64,000 bases of DNA, from positions 3,396,001 through 3,460,000 of the forward strand of contig NZ_LR743507.1 of the NCBI RefSeq assembly GCF_902712855.1. The letters run 5' to 3'. Source of the stretch: Variovorax paradoxus (GTDB taxonomy: Bacteria; Pseudomonadota; Gammaproteobacteria; Burkholderiales; Burkholderiaceae_C). Both the position numbers and the translations under genes were made by a program. Within the stretch, counting starts at the first letter, position 1, and each line of letters opens with the position of its first letter. The notes below the pieces were generated by a model, which worked only from the letters and a program-made list of their open reading frames with translations, did no database searches and was not told the DNA's origin. Of this stretch, positions 16,311 to 25,879 are shown in pieces.

Positions 16311-17404
16311 CGACCGCCGGACAGGTACTAGACGCCCTGGGAGCGCGTCATGCCGAAGCACCCCTGCCCGCACCCGCGCCCAGGCCGCGCGCGCCGGCGC
16401 CGCAGACTGCCGCCCCGGTCGCGCCCGCGCTGCACGCTGCCGTTCCCTCGGGCGTCTGGCCCGCGGGCCTGCTCGCATCCGCCGCCTGGCTCGGGCTGGG
16501 CCTGCTCACGCTGCTGTGGCCCAACAAGTCGGCCGGCTTCAGCGACTGGGCCTTCACTGAAGAGTTCGGCATCGCCACGCTGGCGGTTGCCGCACTGTTG
16601 TTCGCGCTCGGGCTGCTCGGCACCCGCGCCGGCAGGCTGTCGCATGCGCTGCGGCCCGCAGGACAGTGGCTGGTGGCGCTCGCCGTGGTGTTCGCGGTGT
16701 GGGAGGCCGCCACCGCCAAGCTCGGCGTGCTGCCCTCGCCCTTCTTCGCGCCGCCGCAGAGCCTGATCGACGTGGTGCACGAAGACTGGCAGCGGCTGGG
16801 CCTCTCGACCGCGTATTCGCTGCGCCTGCTGGCCAACGGTTTCGTGCTCGGCGCGCTCGCGGGCTTCCTCACGGGCGTATCGATCGGCTGGTCGCGCATC
16901 GCGGGGTACTGGGTGCATCCGCTGCTGCGCTTCCTGGGGCCGGTGCCCGCGTCTGCGCTGCTGCCGCTGGCCTTCTTCTTCGCGCCGTCGAGCTATGTGG
17001 CGGCGGTGTTTCTCGTCGGGCTGGCCACCTTCTTCCCGGTGGCGGTGCTGACCTGGTCGGGCGTGGCTTCGGTGCACAAGAGCTACTACGACGTGGCGCG
17101 CACGCTCGGCGCGTCGGAGCGCTTCCTGGTGCTGCGCGTGGCCATTCCCGCCGCCCTGCCGCAGGTGTTCGTCGGCCTGTTCATGGGCCTGGGCGCGTCG
17201 TTCTCGGTGCTGATCACCGCGGAGATGATGGGCGTGAAGGCCGGCCTGGGCTGGTACCTGCAGTGGGCACAGGGCTGGGCTGCTTACGCCAACATGTATG
17301 CGGCGCTGTTCGTCATGGCTGCGCTGTGCTCGGGACTCATCACGCTGCTGTTCAAGGTCCGCGACCGCGTGCTGTCGTGGCAGAAGGGAACCGTCAAATG
17401 GTGA
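16307..17404 (+). CDS. ABC importer permease, SsuC/TauC type with N-terminal extension
   Basis: A 365-residue inner-membrane protein. The last 240 residues are a standard SsuC/TauC permease, with the cytoplasmic coupling EAA-like loop DVARTLGASERFLVLRVAIPAALPQVF. It is preceded by about 120 extra residues: a Pro/Ala-rich cytosolic start (residues 15-45) and two additional hydrophobic segments (around 47-65 and 82-98). The extension makes it about 110 residues longer than typical SsuC. It overlaps both neighbours by 4-7 bases, so SBP, permease and ATPase are one translational unit. Confidence 0.88.
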   Translation: MTTAGQVLDALGARHAEAPLPAPAPRPRAPAPQTAAPVAPALHAAVPSGVWPAGLLASAAWLGLGLLTLLWPNKSAGFSDWAFTEEFGIATLAVAALLFALGLLGTRAGRLSHALRPAGQWLVALAVVFAVWEAATAKLGVLPSPFFAPPQSLIDVVHEDWQRLGLSTAYSLRLLANGFVLGALAGFLTGVSIGWSRIAGYWVHPLLRFLGPVPASALLPLAFFFAPSSYVAAVFLVGLATFFPVAVLTWSGVASVHKSYYDVARTLGASERFLVLRVAIPAALPQVFVGLFMGLGASFSVLITAEMMGVKAGLGWYLQWAQGWAAYANMYAALFVMAALCSGLITLLFKVRDRVLSWQKGTVKW

Positions 17405-18198
17405 ACGCCGCTCTCTCTTCCGGCTCGCCGCCGAAGGCCACCGCGGGCGCGCAGATCGACATCCGCGGCGTGAGCCACTGGTTCGAGGTGTCCGGCGGCG
17501 TGCTGCAGGTGCTCGACGGCGTCGACCTGCAGGTGCGCCCCGGCGAGTTCGTGGCGCTGCTGGGGCCGAGCGGCTGCGGCAAGTCGACGCTGCTGCGCCT
17601 CGTGGCCGGCCTCGAGCCCGCCACCACCGGCACGATCGTGCAGAACGGCGAACCCATCACGAGGCCCGACCCGTCGCGCATCGTCGTGTTCCAGGACCCG
17701 ACGCTCTATCCGTGGCGCAGCGTGTGGGACAACGTGGCGCTCGGCCTGCAGGCGCGCGGCGTGCTCCGGGAGCAGCGTGCGCGCGTCGACGAAGCGCTCA
17801 GGATCGTGGGCCTCACCGAGTTCGCCAAGGCCTTTCCGCACCATCTCTCGGGCGGCATGGCGCAGCGCGTGGCGCTGGCGCGCGCGTTGGTGAACGACCC
17901 GCAACTGCTGGTGCTCGACGAGCCGCTGGGCAAGCTCGACTCGCTCACGCGCATCGCCATGCAGAGCGAGCTGGTCAACCTCTGGCAGCGCGCGGGCTTC
18001 TCGGCGCTGCTGGTGACGCACGACGTGGAGGAGGCGCTGTTCCTCGCCAATCGCGTGATAGTGCTGAGCGACCGGCCGGCGCGCATCGCGGCGGAGATCG
18101 CGGTCGACCTGCCCTACCCGCGCCACCGCGGCGACGCACGGCTGGCCGCGCTGCGGCACGAAGCGCTCAAGCACCTCGGGCTCGACGCCACCTGGTGA
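17398..18198 (+). CDS. ABC importer ATPase, SsuB/TauB type
   Basis: A 266-residue nucleotide-binding subunit. Walker A GPSGCGKST is at residues 56-64, the Q-loop is FQDPTLYPW, the signature is LSGGMAQRVALARAL, Walker B is LLVLDEPLGKLD and the switch His is in LLVTHDVEEAL. It powers the importer formed with the preceding permease and binding protein. The ATG lies inside the permease gene (7-base overlap). It is followed after a single base by a cytochrome c gene, which is unusual for this family. Confidence 0.93.
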   Translation: MVNAALSSGSPPKATAGAQIDIRGVSHWFEVSGGVLQVLDGVDLQVRPGEFVALLGPSGCGKSTLLRLVAGLEPATTGTIVQNGEPITRPDPSRIVVFQDPTLYPWRSVWDNVALGLQARGVLREQRARVDEALRIVGLTEFAKAFPHHLSGGMAQRVALARALVNDPQLLVLDEPLGKLDSLTRIAMQSELVNLWQRAGFSALLVTHDVEEALFLANRVIVLSDRPARIAAEIAVDLPYPRHRGDARLAALRHEALKHLGLDATW

Positions 18199-18199
18199 C

Positions 18200-19381
18200 A
18201 TGGGCGGCGTTCCCGAGGCCGACTGGCTCAACCTGCTGATCGGCCTGCTGCAGGGGGCGCAACTGCAACTGCTGCGCGTGCTCGATGCGCTGGGGCTGGT
18301 GGTGCAGGTGCATGGCCAGCCGGCGTGGCCGTGGGACCACCGGCTGTCGGGCGAGAACCTGCTGATCGACCTGGGCCAGGCGAGGCGCCTCGGGCTGACG
18401 GTGGTGGTGCTTGCCGTGGCATTCGTGGTGCTGCTGCTGGCCCTGCTGTGGCGCCGCCGCCGGCTGTGGCTGGTGGCGCTGACCATGCTGCTGGTGGTGC
18501 TGGCGCCCTGGCCCGAGGCCAACGTGGTGCTGGCGCCGGCCTACCCGACCAGCTTCCAGCAATCGCCCACGGGCTTCACCGCCGCCAGCATCGACCGGGG
18601 CCGCGTGCTGTATGCCGCCCAGTGCGTGGCCTGCCACGGCACCGACGGCAAGGGCCAGGGCCCGCTGGCCGCCGCGCAGCCCGTGTGGCCGCCCAACCTT
18701 GCCGGTCCGCTGCTGTGGCGGCGCGCCGATGGCGACGTGCTGTGGCACGTGCTGAACGGCGTGCGCGACCGGCGCGGCGCCGTCACCATGCCCGGCTTCG
18801 GTCCCGCGCTGCGCGACGAAGACGCCTGGGCGCTCATCGATTTCATGAAGGCCCAGGGCGCCGGAGAAAGCCTGCGCGCGGCCGGCCTGTGGACGCAGCC
18901 CATCGCGCCGCCCGACGTGGCCGTGCAATGCAAGGGCAAGCCGCGGCGCATGCTGAGCAGCTGGCGCGGTCAGCGCCTGCGCATCGTGGCGGCCGGTGGC
19001 GGGCAACCCCTGCTCGAAGACCCGCGCATGGTCACGGTGTTTCTGAAGCCGAACGCGCAGGCTGGCGATGCCCACGCCGGCAATGCTCAAACCGGTGATT
19101 GCGTGGCCGACGCGCCCGCCGCATGGTCGGCCTTCTCGCTCATCGCCGCGACCGACCAGCTCGCGGGCACGCAGCTCATCGTCGACCGCGATGGCTGGCT
19201 GCGCGCGCGCGGCGAGCCCGGCAAGAACGAATGGAGCGACGACGACCTGCTGTGCCGTACCGACGCGCCCGCGCGCGTGGATTCAAAACCCCTGCCCCTG
19301 CAGCCCGACGGACTCGGTGCCCTCATCGCCCGCATGGACGCCGAGCCGGTGCGCTTCGTCAAGGGCGGCTTCGTCCATTAG
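18200..19381 (+). CDS. Membrane-anchored c-type cytochrome at the end of the ABC operon
   Basis: A 393-residue protein. Two hydrophobic segments lie at about residues 66-84 and 89-105, separated by an Arg-rich turn (WRRRRL). A periplasmic domain follows with one haem c site, CVACH (Cys142, Cys145, His146), and a probable axial Met in AVTMPGFG. This is the layout of a class I cytochrome c domain on a membrane anchor. The last 150 residues have no motif I recognise. The start is one base after the ATPase stop, so it is co-transcribed with an importer that needs no electron transfer. Possible roles are electron transfer to an uncharacterised periplasmic oxidoreductase or sensing; both are speculation. 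Confidence 0.85.
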   Translation: MGGVPEADWLNLLIGLLQGAQLQLLRVLDALGLVVQVHGQPAWPWDHRLSGENLLIDLGQARRLGLTVVVLAVAFVVLLLALLWRRRRLWLVALTMLLVVLAPWPEANVVLAPAYPTSFQQSPTGFTAASIDRGRVLYAAQCVACHGTDGKGQGPLAAAQPVWPPNLAGPLLWRRADGDVLWHVLNGVRDRRGAVTMPGFGPALRDEDAWALIDFMKAQGAGESLRAAGLWTQPIAPPDVAVQCKGKPRRMLSSWRGQRLRIVAAGGGQPLLEDPRMVTVFLKPNAQAGDAHAGNAQTGDCVADAPAAWSAFSLIAATDQLAGTQLIVDRDGWLRARGEPGKNEWSDDDLLCRTDAPARVDSKPLPLQPDGLGALIARMDAEPVRFVKGGFVH

Positions 19382-19445
19382 CGCAACAGGACTACGATGT
19401 TTTTGCCTGCCGCCTTTTTTTCACCCCCCTGAAGGAGACGCTCCC

Positions 19446-19652
19446 ATGTCCAACCACGTCTACAAGACCCTCGAACTCACCGGCTCGTCGCCCACCGGCA
19501 TCGAAGACGCCGTGCAGACCGCCATCGCCAAGGCGCACGAAACGGTGCGCAACATCCAGTGGTTCACCGTGACGGAAACGCGCGGCCATGTGGTCGAGGG
19601 CAAGGTGGCGCACTGGCAGGTGTCGCTGAAGATCGGGTTCACGCTGGAGTGA
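19446..19652 (+). CDS. Dodecin, flavin-binding small protein
   Basis: A 68-residue protein of typical dodecin length. It shows the family pattern: VYKTLELTGSS at the N-terminus, a central helix (IEDAVQTAIAKAHETVRN), the flavin-stacking Trp in IQWFTVTE, then ARGHV-like and WQVSLKIGF strands. Dodecins form hollow 12-mers that store riboflavin or FMN. GAAGGAG upstream at about 19431 is a strong ribosome-binding site. The 3' end overlaps the end of the convergent LysR gene by 14 bases. Confidence 0.93.
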   Translation: MSNHVYKTLELTGSSPTGIEDAVQTAIAKAHETVRNIQWFTVTETRGHVVEGKVAHWQVSLKIGFTLE

Positions 19653-20589
19653 GTGGAACGGGTGGGGCAAGGTGCCCCAGGCCCAACCCCGGCAAGCCGG
19701 CCACGCTGTCGCGCAGCCAGCGCTGCGCCGGGTGTGCGTCGTTGCGCCGGTGCCAGGCCATCACGAAGGGCACCGGGGCCAGCGCCAGCGGCGGCGGCTG
19801 CACGCACAGCTCGCCCCCGTAGCCCGATGCCAGCACCGCGCCGTGCATCAGCGTCGCGACCATGTCGGAGTGCGCGACCAGCATGGGCGCCGCGTACATG
19901 TGCGGCAACGTGAGCCCGAGCCGTCGCTGAAGCCCCTGCTGCGCAAGCTGCGCATCGACCAGCCCGAAGCGCTCGTTCTCGGGCGACACCAGCAGGTGCG
20001 TGAGCTCGACGAAGGCATCGAGCGTCAGCGGCACCTTGGCGGCCGGATGGCCCTTGCGCATCACGCACACGAAGCGTTCCTCGAACAGCGGCTGCGTCAG
20101 GATGCGCCCCGACGGCGACGTGGGCGGCACGCCGACCGCCAGGTCGACCTCCCCCGCATCGAGCAGCGCCACCGCGTCGTCGCGCGCGGTGAAGCTGCGC
20201 ACGCGCAGGTCCACCTGCGGCGCGGCCTCGGCCAGGAAGGCGATGAGCCGCGGCAGCAGCACGAACGCCGGATGCTCCGACAGCGCGATGGTGAAGGTGG
20301 CCGGCGACGAACCCGGATCGAAGGCTTGGGTGAACTGCAGGATGCGCTGGATCTCGGCCAGCGCCTGGCTCAGCGGCTCGCCGATGTCGAGCGCGCGCGG
20401 CGTGGGCTGCAGCCCGTTGGGGCCGCGTACGAACAGCTCGTCTTTCAGCAGCAGGCGCAGCCTGGCCAGCGCGGCGCTCACCGCCGGTTGCGAACGGTAG
20501 ATGCGGGCGCCCGCGCGGGTCACGCTGCGCTCGGCGAGCAACGCGTCGAAGGCGACGAGCAGGTTGAGGTCGATGCCATGTAAATCCAT
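19639..20589 (-). CDS. LysR-family transcriptional regulator
   Basis: A 316-residue LysR protein of the NodD/SyrM-like subgroup, starting MDLHGIDLNLLVAFDALLAE. The helix-turn-helix includes SVTRAGARIYRSQPAVSAAL and the effector domain covers residues about 90-300. An alternative ATG at 20616 adds nine residues. It is divergent from the SnoaL-like/flavodoxin pair with 67 bases between, the usual arrangement for a LysR gene controlling its neighbour, so it is the likely regulator of those two genes. Confidence 0.92.
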   Translation of the reverse strand: MDLHGIDLNLLVAFDALLAERSVTRAGARIYRSQPAVSAALARLRLLLKDELFVRGPNGLQPTPRALDIGEPLSQALAEIQRILQFTQAFDPGSSPATFTIALSEHPAFVLLPRLIAFLAEAAPQVDLRVRSFTARDDAVALLDAGEVDLAVGVPPTSPSGRILTQPLFEERFVCVMRKGHPAAKVPLTLDAFVELTHLLVSPENERFGLVDAQLAQQGLQRRLGLTLPHMYAAPMLVAHSDMVATLMHGAVLASGYGGELCVQPPPLALAPVPFVMAWHRRNDAHPAQRWLRDSVAGLPGLGLGHLAPPVPLTPA

Positions 20590-20656
20590 GGGACGAATGC
20601 TCTCACATACCGTCAATCGATTTTACTTATGGCCGCCGAATTCTTACGCTGGCGGC

Positions 20657-21133
20657 ATGAACTCACACACCACTGAAACCAACGCCGTGCCGGCGCTCGT
20701 CGCCGGCCTTTCCGCCGTAGAACGGCACGCCGTCGAAACCCTGTACCGCGCCTTCAGCGAAGGCGACACCGACCTGCTCGACGAGGTGCTCGCCGAAGAT
20801 TGGGACGACGTGCCGCTCGCGCCCGGCCAGGGGCCCGGCCGCGAAGGCATCAAGCCGATGGTGGTGGCCTTCCGGGCCGCCTTTTCGGACCTGCGCATCA
20901 CCGTGCACGAATTGATCGGCGTGCCGGGCCGTGCGGCGGTGCGCGCCACCATCACGGGCGTGCACACCGGCGAATGGTTCGGGGTGGCGCCCAGCGGCAA
21001 GCCGTTCGAAATCGCCATCCACGAATTCCACCGCATCGCCGACGGACGCCTCACGCACACCTGGCACCTGGAAGACTGGTTCGGCTGGTTCAACCAGGTG
21101 GGCGCCAGCCCGGCCCGCGGAGCCGCAGCATGA
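20657..21133 (+). CDS. SnoaL-like ester cyclase/NTF2-fold protein
   Basis: A 158-residue single-domain protein of the SnoaL-like polyketide cyclase family. Conserved elements are the helix ETLYRAFSEGDTDLLDEVL, DWDDVPLAPGQGPGREGIK, and the C-terminal strand GRLTHTWHLEDWFGWFNQVG. The family shares the NTF2 cone fold; most bacterial stand-alone members have unknown substrates. There is no signal peptide. The stop overlaps the start of the flavodoxin-like gene (ATGA), so the two products probably act together. Confidence 0.85.
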   Translation: MNSHTTETNAVPALVAGLSAVERHAVETLYRAFSEGDTDLLDEVLAEDWDDVPLAPGQGPGREGIKPMVVAFRAAFSDLRITVHELIGVPGRAAVRATITGVHTGEWFGVAPSGKPFEIAIHEFHRIADGRLTHTWHLEDWFGWFNQVGASPARGAAA

Positions 21134-21765
21134 GCCGCACCACTGCCGCATCCACCGTGTCGACGCTCTCTGTCGTCTTCTTTTCGGGCACCGGCACCAC
21201 CGACCTGCTGGCACAGGCCATCGGCGAAGGCGCGGCCTCGGTAACCGACGTGCAGGTGAAGCTGCTGCGCATCACCGGCGAGCAGATCGACAAGGGCCGC
21301 TGGCAGGATGACGCGGTGCTCGAGGCATTGAGCGCATCCGACGCCATCGTGTTCGGCTCGCCCACCTTCATGGGCGGCGCGGCCGCACCGTTCAAAGCCT
21401 TTGCCGATGCCACGGCGGGCATCTGGTACGGCCGCGGCTGGGTCGGCAAGTTCGCGGGCGGGTTCACCATCAGCGGCAGCCCGAGCGGCGACAAACTGCA
21501 CACGCTCGCCTACTTCAACCTGCTGGCGGCGCAGCACGGCATGACGTGGCTCAACTGGAACGAGCTGCCGCACCAGACCGACGGCACCAACCGCCTGGCC
21601 TCCTTCATGGGCCTGATGGCGCAAAACGGCGGTCCACCGGGCAGCCCGCCGGCGCTGGACCCGGCCGATGCGCTGTCGGCCGGCAAGTACGGGCGCTACC
21701 TGGCGCAGCAGGTGCGCCGGTACGCGGCAGTCAGTCAGCCGGAAGCCGTGGCGGCGCCCGCCTGA
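21130..21765 (+). CDS. Flavodoxin-fold NAD(P)H-dependent oxidoreductase (WrbA-like)
   Basis: A 211-residue flavodoxin-like protein. The FMN phosphate loop is SGTGTTDLLAQAI (residues about 19-31), the isoalloxazine contact region is GSPTFMGGAAAPFKAFADAT, and the third FMN loop is in FTISGSPSGDKLHTL. It is of the quinone reductase/WrbA group that reduces quinones or other electrophiles with two electrons. It is translationally coupled to the SnoaL-like gene and probably under the divergent LysR. The substrate is unknown. Confidence 0.85.
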   Translation: MSRTTAASTVSTLSVVFFSGTGTTDLLAQAIGEGAASVTDVQVKLLRITGEQIDKGRWQDDAVLEALSASDAIVFGSPTFMGGAAAPFKAFADATAGIWYGRGWVGKFAGGFTISGSPSGDKLHTLAYFNLLAAQHGMTWLNWNELPHQTDGTNRLASFMGLMAQNGGPPGSPPALDPADALSAGKYGRYLAQQVRRYAAVSQPEAVAAPA

Positions 21766-21790
21766 TCTGCCTGCCTGCCCGAGCGGAACG

Positions 21791-21810
21791 CGCTGAGCGC
21801 GAGCTCAGCG
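21791..21810. terminator. Hairpin at the 3' end of the minus-strand transport operon
   Basis: A perfect 7-bp stem, CGCTGAG at 21791-21797 and CTCAGCG at 21804-21810, with a 6-base loop overlaps the stop codon of the binding-protein gene. It lies between convergent genes and has no T-tract, so the terminator role is uncertain. Confidence 0.35.
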
Positions 21811-22902
21811 GGCCAGCAGCTGGTTGAGCTTCTGCTGCGCATACTCCTCGTTCGTGGTGCCGTCCGGTGCCTTGGCGCCCCAGAAGTCGGCGTTCCACTT
21901 GATGGCCTTCTTCTCGACTTCGGGCGCGTTGGTCCAGTAGTCGCGCAGCTTCGGGTCGGCCGCCTCGTAGACGCGCGGCGACGGCAGCGCCACGCTGGTG
22001 GCCTCGGCCACGCGGGCGGCGCGCGCCGCATCGAGGCGGTACGACAGCAGCTTGAGCGCGGCGTCGTGGTGCGGTGCGTCCTTCGGGATGGAGAAGAAGT
22101 CGTAGTAGGTGAAGGCCTGGTCCCAGGTCAGCTCGAGCGGCGCGTTGGCGTCTTCCTTCTTCAGCCGCGCAACCGGGCCGGTGTACGACAGGCAGGCAGA
22201 AGCCTCGCCGTCGAGCAGCAGCTGCGGCGCCTGCGAGTTGGTCAGCCACCACTTGACCACGTGCGGCTTGATCTCCGCGATCTTGCGCAGCGCGCGGTCG
22301 AAGTCGATCGGATAGAGCTTGTCGGCCGGCACGCCGTCGGCCAGCAGCGCCGACTCGAACACGAAGCGCGACCACTGCGGCAGGCAGCGCTTGCCCGGAA
22401 AGTCCTTCACGTTCCAGAAGTCGGCCCAGGTCTTCGGGTATTTCTTCGACGGGAACGCCTCCTTGTTGTAGACCAGTGCCACGCCGATCACCTGCAGCGC
22501 CACGCCCTTGGGGCGCACCGCCTCCTTGGGCAGCGAGGCGACGGTCTTCTGCGCCTCGGGCGAGAGCTTCCGGTAGTCGATCTCGGCCAGGTAGGGGTCG
22601 AGCTGGCGTACCTCCTGGTCGAAGATGAAGCTCAGGTCCCACTCGGTGCGCTTCGCCTCCACCTGCGCCTTGACGCGCGGGCCGCCGCGCGCCTCCTGCA
22701 CGGTGAGCACCTTGATGCCGGTTTCCTTGGTGAAGGGGTCGTACACGAGCCGGCGCAGGTTCTCGCCATAGGTGCCGCCCGGGTCCTGCGTGACGACCTC
22801 CTTCGACTGGCTCCAGGCCGCGCCCGCGCCGCAGGCGCTGCCGAGCGCGATCGCCAGCGCAACCAGCGTCTGCAGCGGGCGGGAGGAAGTGTGTTGCTTC
22901 AT
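21805..22902 (-). CDS. ABC importer solute-binding protein, PotD/iron type
   Basis: A 365-residue secreted protein with a Sec signal peptide (MKQHTSSRPL, hydrophobic core LVALAIALGSACG, cleavage near AWS). The mature part has the family I extracellular binding-protein layout with TQDPGGTYGENL, FIFDQEVRQLDPYL and LVYNKEAFPSKKYPKTWADFW. This resembles spermidine/putrescine, iron(III) and thiamine binding proteins. It is the last gene of the long minus-strand unit, 56 bases after the fused permease. The ligand cannot be stated. Confidence 0.88.
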   Translation of the reverse strand: MKQHTSSRPLQTLVALAIALGSACGAGAAWSQSKEVVTQDPGGTYGENLRRLVYDPFTKETGIKVLTVQEARGGPRVKAQVEAKRTEWDLSFIFDQEVRQLDPYLAEIDYRKLSPEAQKTVASLPKEAVRPKGVALQVIGVALVYNKEAFPSKKYPKTWADFWNVKDFPGKRCLPQWSRFVFESALLADGVPADKLYPIDFDRALRKIAEIKPHVVKWWLTNSQAPQLLLDGEASACLSYTGPVARLKKEDANAPLELTWDQAFTYYDFFSIPKDAPHHDAALKLLSYRLDAARAARVAEATSVALPSPRVYEAADPKLRDYWTNAPEVEKKAIKWNADFWGAKAPDGTTNEEYAQQKLNQLLAR

Positions 22903-22958
22903 TCGGATGCTTTCTTTCTTCGATGACAAGGGAAACAGGAAACGTGACCGCCAACGGG

Positions 22959-24724
22959 TCAGTGCGGCTGGCGCGCGGCCCACGCCGAGCGCGCGAGGAA
23001 CAGGCCGGCCACGATCAGCCCGACCTCGAAGGTGGCGACTACGGCGGGCACGGGGTCGAGCTTGTAGTTGACGTTGCCCCACAGCCGCAGCGGCAGCGTG
23101 GTCATGCGGGCACCGCTCAGGAACATCGACAGCACGAGGTCGTCGAAGGAATGCAGGAAGGCGAAGAACGACGCCGCCAGCACGCCCGGCCGGATGGCCG
23201 GCAGCGTGACGAACCGGAACACGCGCAGCGGCGATGCGCCGTGCACCGCGGCGGCCTGCTCCTGCCGCGTGTCCACCGCCTGCAGGCTGGCCGCGACGAT
23301 CACCAGCACCAGCGGAATGCCGCCGACCGCATGCGCCGCCGCCAGCCCGAAGATGCTGCCCGCGAGATCGGCACGCAGGAACAGGCTGTAGAGCGACAAG
23401 CCCAGCACCACGCCGGGCACGATCAGCGGGCTCACGAGGAAGGTCATCCATGCCGACTTGCCGCGCAGCGAAGACCGCACGAGGCCGAAGGCGGCGGCCG
23501 TGCCGAGCACCACCGAGAGGGCCGCGGCCAGCAGCCCGACCGCCACCGAGGTGCCGAGCGAAGCCATCCAGGCCGGGTCGGCCAGGAACTTCTCGTACCA
23601 GCGCAGCGAATACGCCGGCGGTGGAAAGCGCATGTAGGCCGAATCGCTGAACGAGATGAGCGCCGCGATGGCGATGGGCAGCAGCAAGGCCAGGAACGCA
23701 ACCGCGGCGAGCGCACCCGACACCAGCGCACCCAGCCATGCCGGCACCGCGCCGAGCGCGCGCAGCAGCGGCCAGCCGACAAAGTCCGCAGCCCGGCCGA
23801 GCACCGCGCGGCGCCACGGGGCGAGCCGGCCCGGCGCCGCGTCGCGCAGCGGCCTGCCTGCCCGCTGCCCGCCCCAGATGAACTCCAGCCCCAGGAAGCG
23901 CGCCGCCACCGCCACCACCAGCAATGTCACCGCCAGCAGCACGGCGGCCAGCGACTGCAGGAAACCGCCGCTGGCCAGGAAGTCCGCCTGCTGCGTGATG
24001 TGCATCGCGAACATCTGGTCGGCCGGACCGCCCAGCAGCGACGGCGTGATGAAGAAGCCCAGCGCCGAGATGAACACCAGCAGCAGGCCTGCCAGCAGGC
24101 CCGGCAGCGTCTTCGGGAACAGCACGCGCCAGAAGACGGCCAGCGGCCCTGCCCCGCTGGCCGTGGCGGCGCGCTGCACCAGCGGATCGATGCGCGCCAG
24201 GCTGCCGCCCACGGTGAGCACCATCAGCGGCAGCAGCACCGCGCCGATGGAAATGAGCACCGAGGCGCGGTTGAAGATGAGCGGCAGCGGCGCATCGACG
24301 ACGCCGAGCGACAGCAGCAGCTTGTTGATGGGGCCGTTGCGCCCGAGCAGCACCATCCACGAATAGGTGCGGATCAGCACCGAGATGAAGTACGGCAGCA
24401 CCACCGCCGCCGTCAGCACCAATTTCCATGTGCCGCGCGCGCGATGGATGAGCAGCGCGGTCGGATAGCCGAACAGCGCGCACAGCGCAGCCACCGCCGC
24501 CGCGATGCCGAAGGTGCGCACCAGCGACTCCCGGTACAGCGGCACTTCGAACACCCGCGCGTAATACGACAGCCCGGCATCGCCCGCCACGCTCAGGTGC
24601 AGCAGGTCGGCCAGCGGCACCACGTAGAAGAAGGCGAAGAACGCCAGCACCGGCGCCAGCAGCCACGCCGGATCGCGCAGGTCGATGCGTGCCCGGCGCG
24701 GCGCTTCAACGGTGGCTGCTGCCC

Positions 24725-24728
<4 letters not shown>
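22959..24728 (-). CDS. Fused double permease of a Pot/iron-type ABC importer
   Basis: A 589-residue inner-membrane protein containing two permease domains in one chain. The first (about residues 1-290) is PotB-like; the second (about 320-589) is PotC-like and carries the EAA loop QEQAAAVHGASPLRVFRFVT followed by LPAIRPGVLAASF. Each half has about six membrane segments. Such fusions are known in iron(III)/FbpB-type systems. The start overlaps the ATPase stop by 4 bases. Confidence 0.9.
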
Positions 24729-25875
<1,147 letters not shown>

Positions 25876-25879
<4 letters not shown>

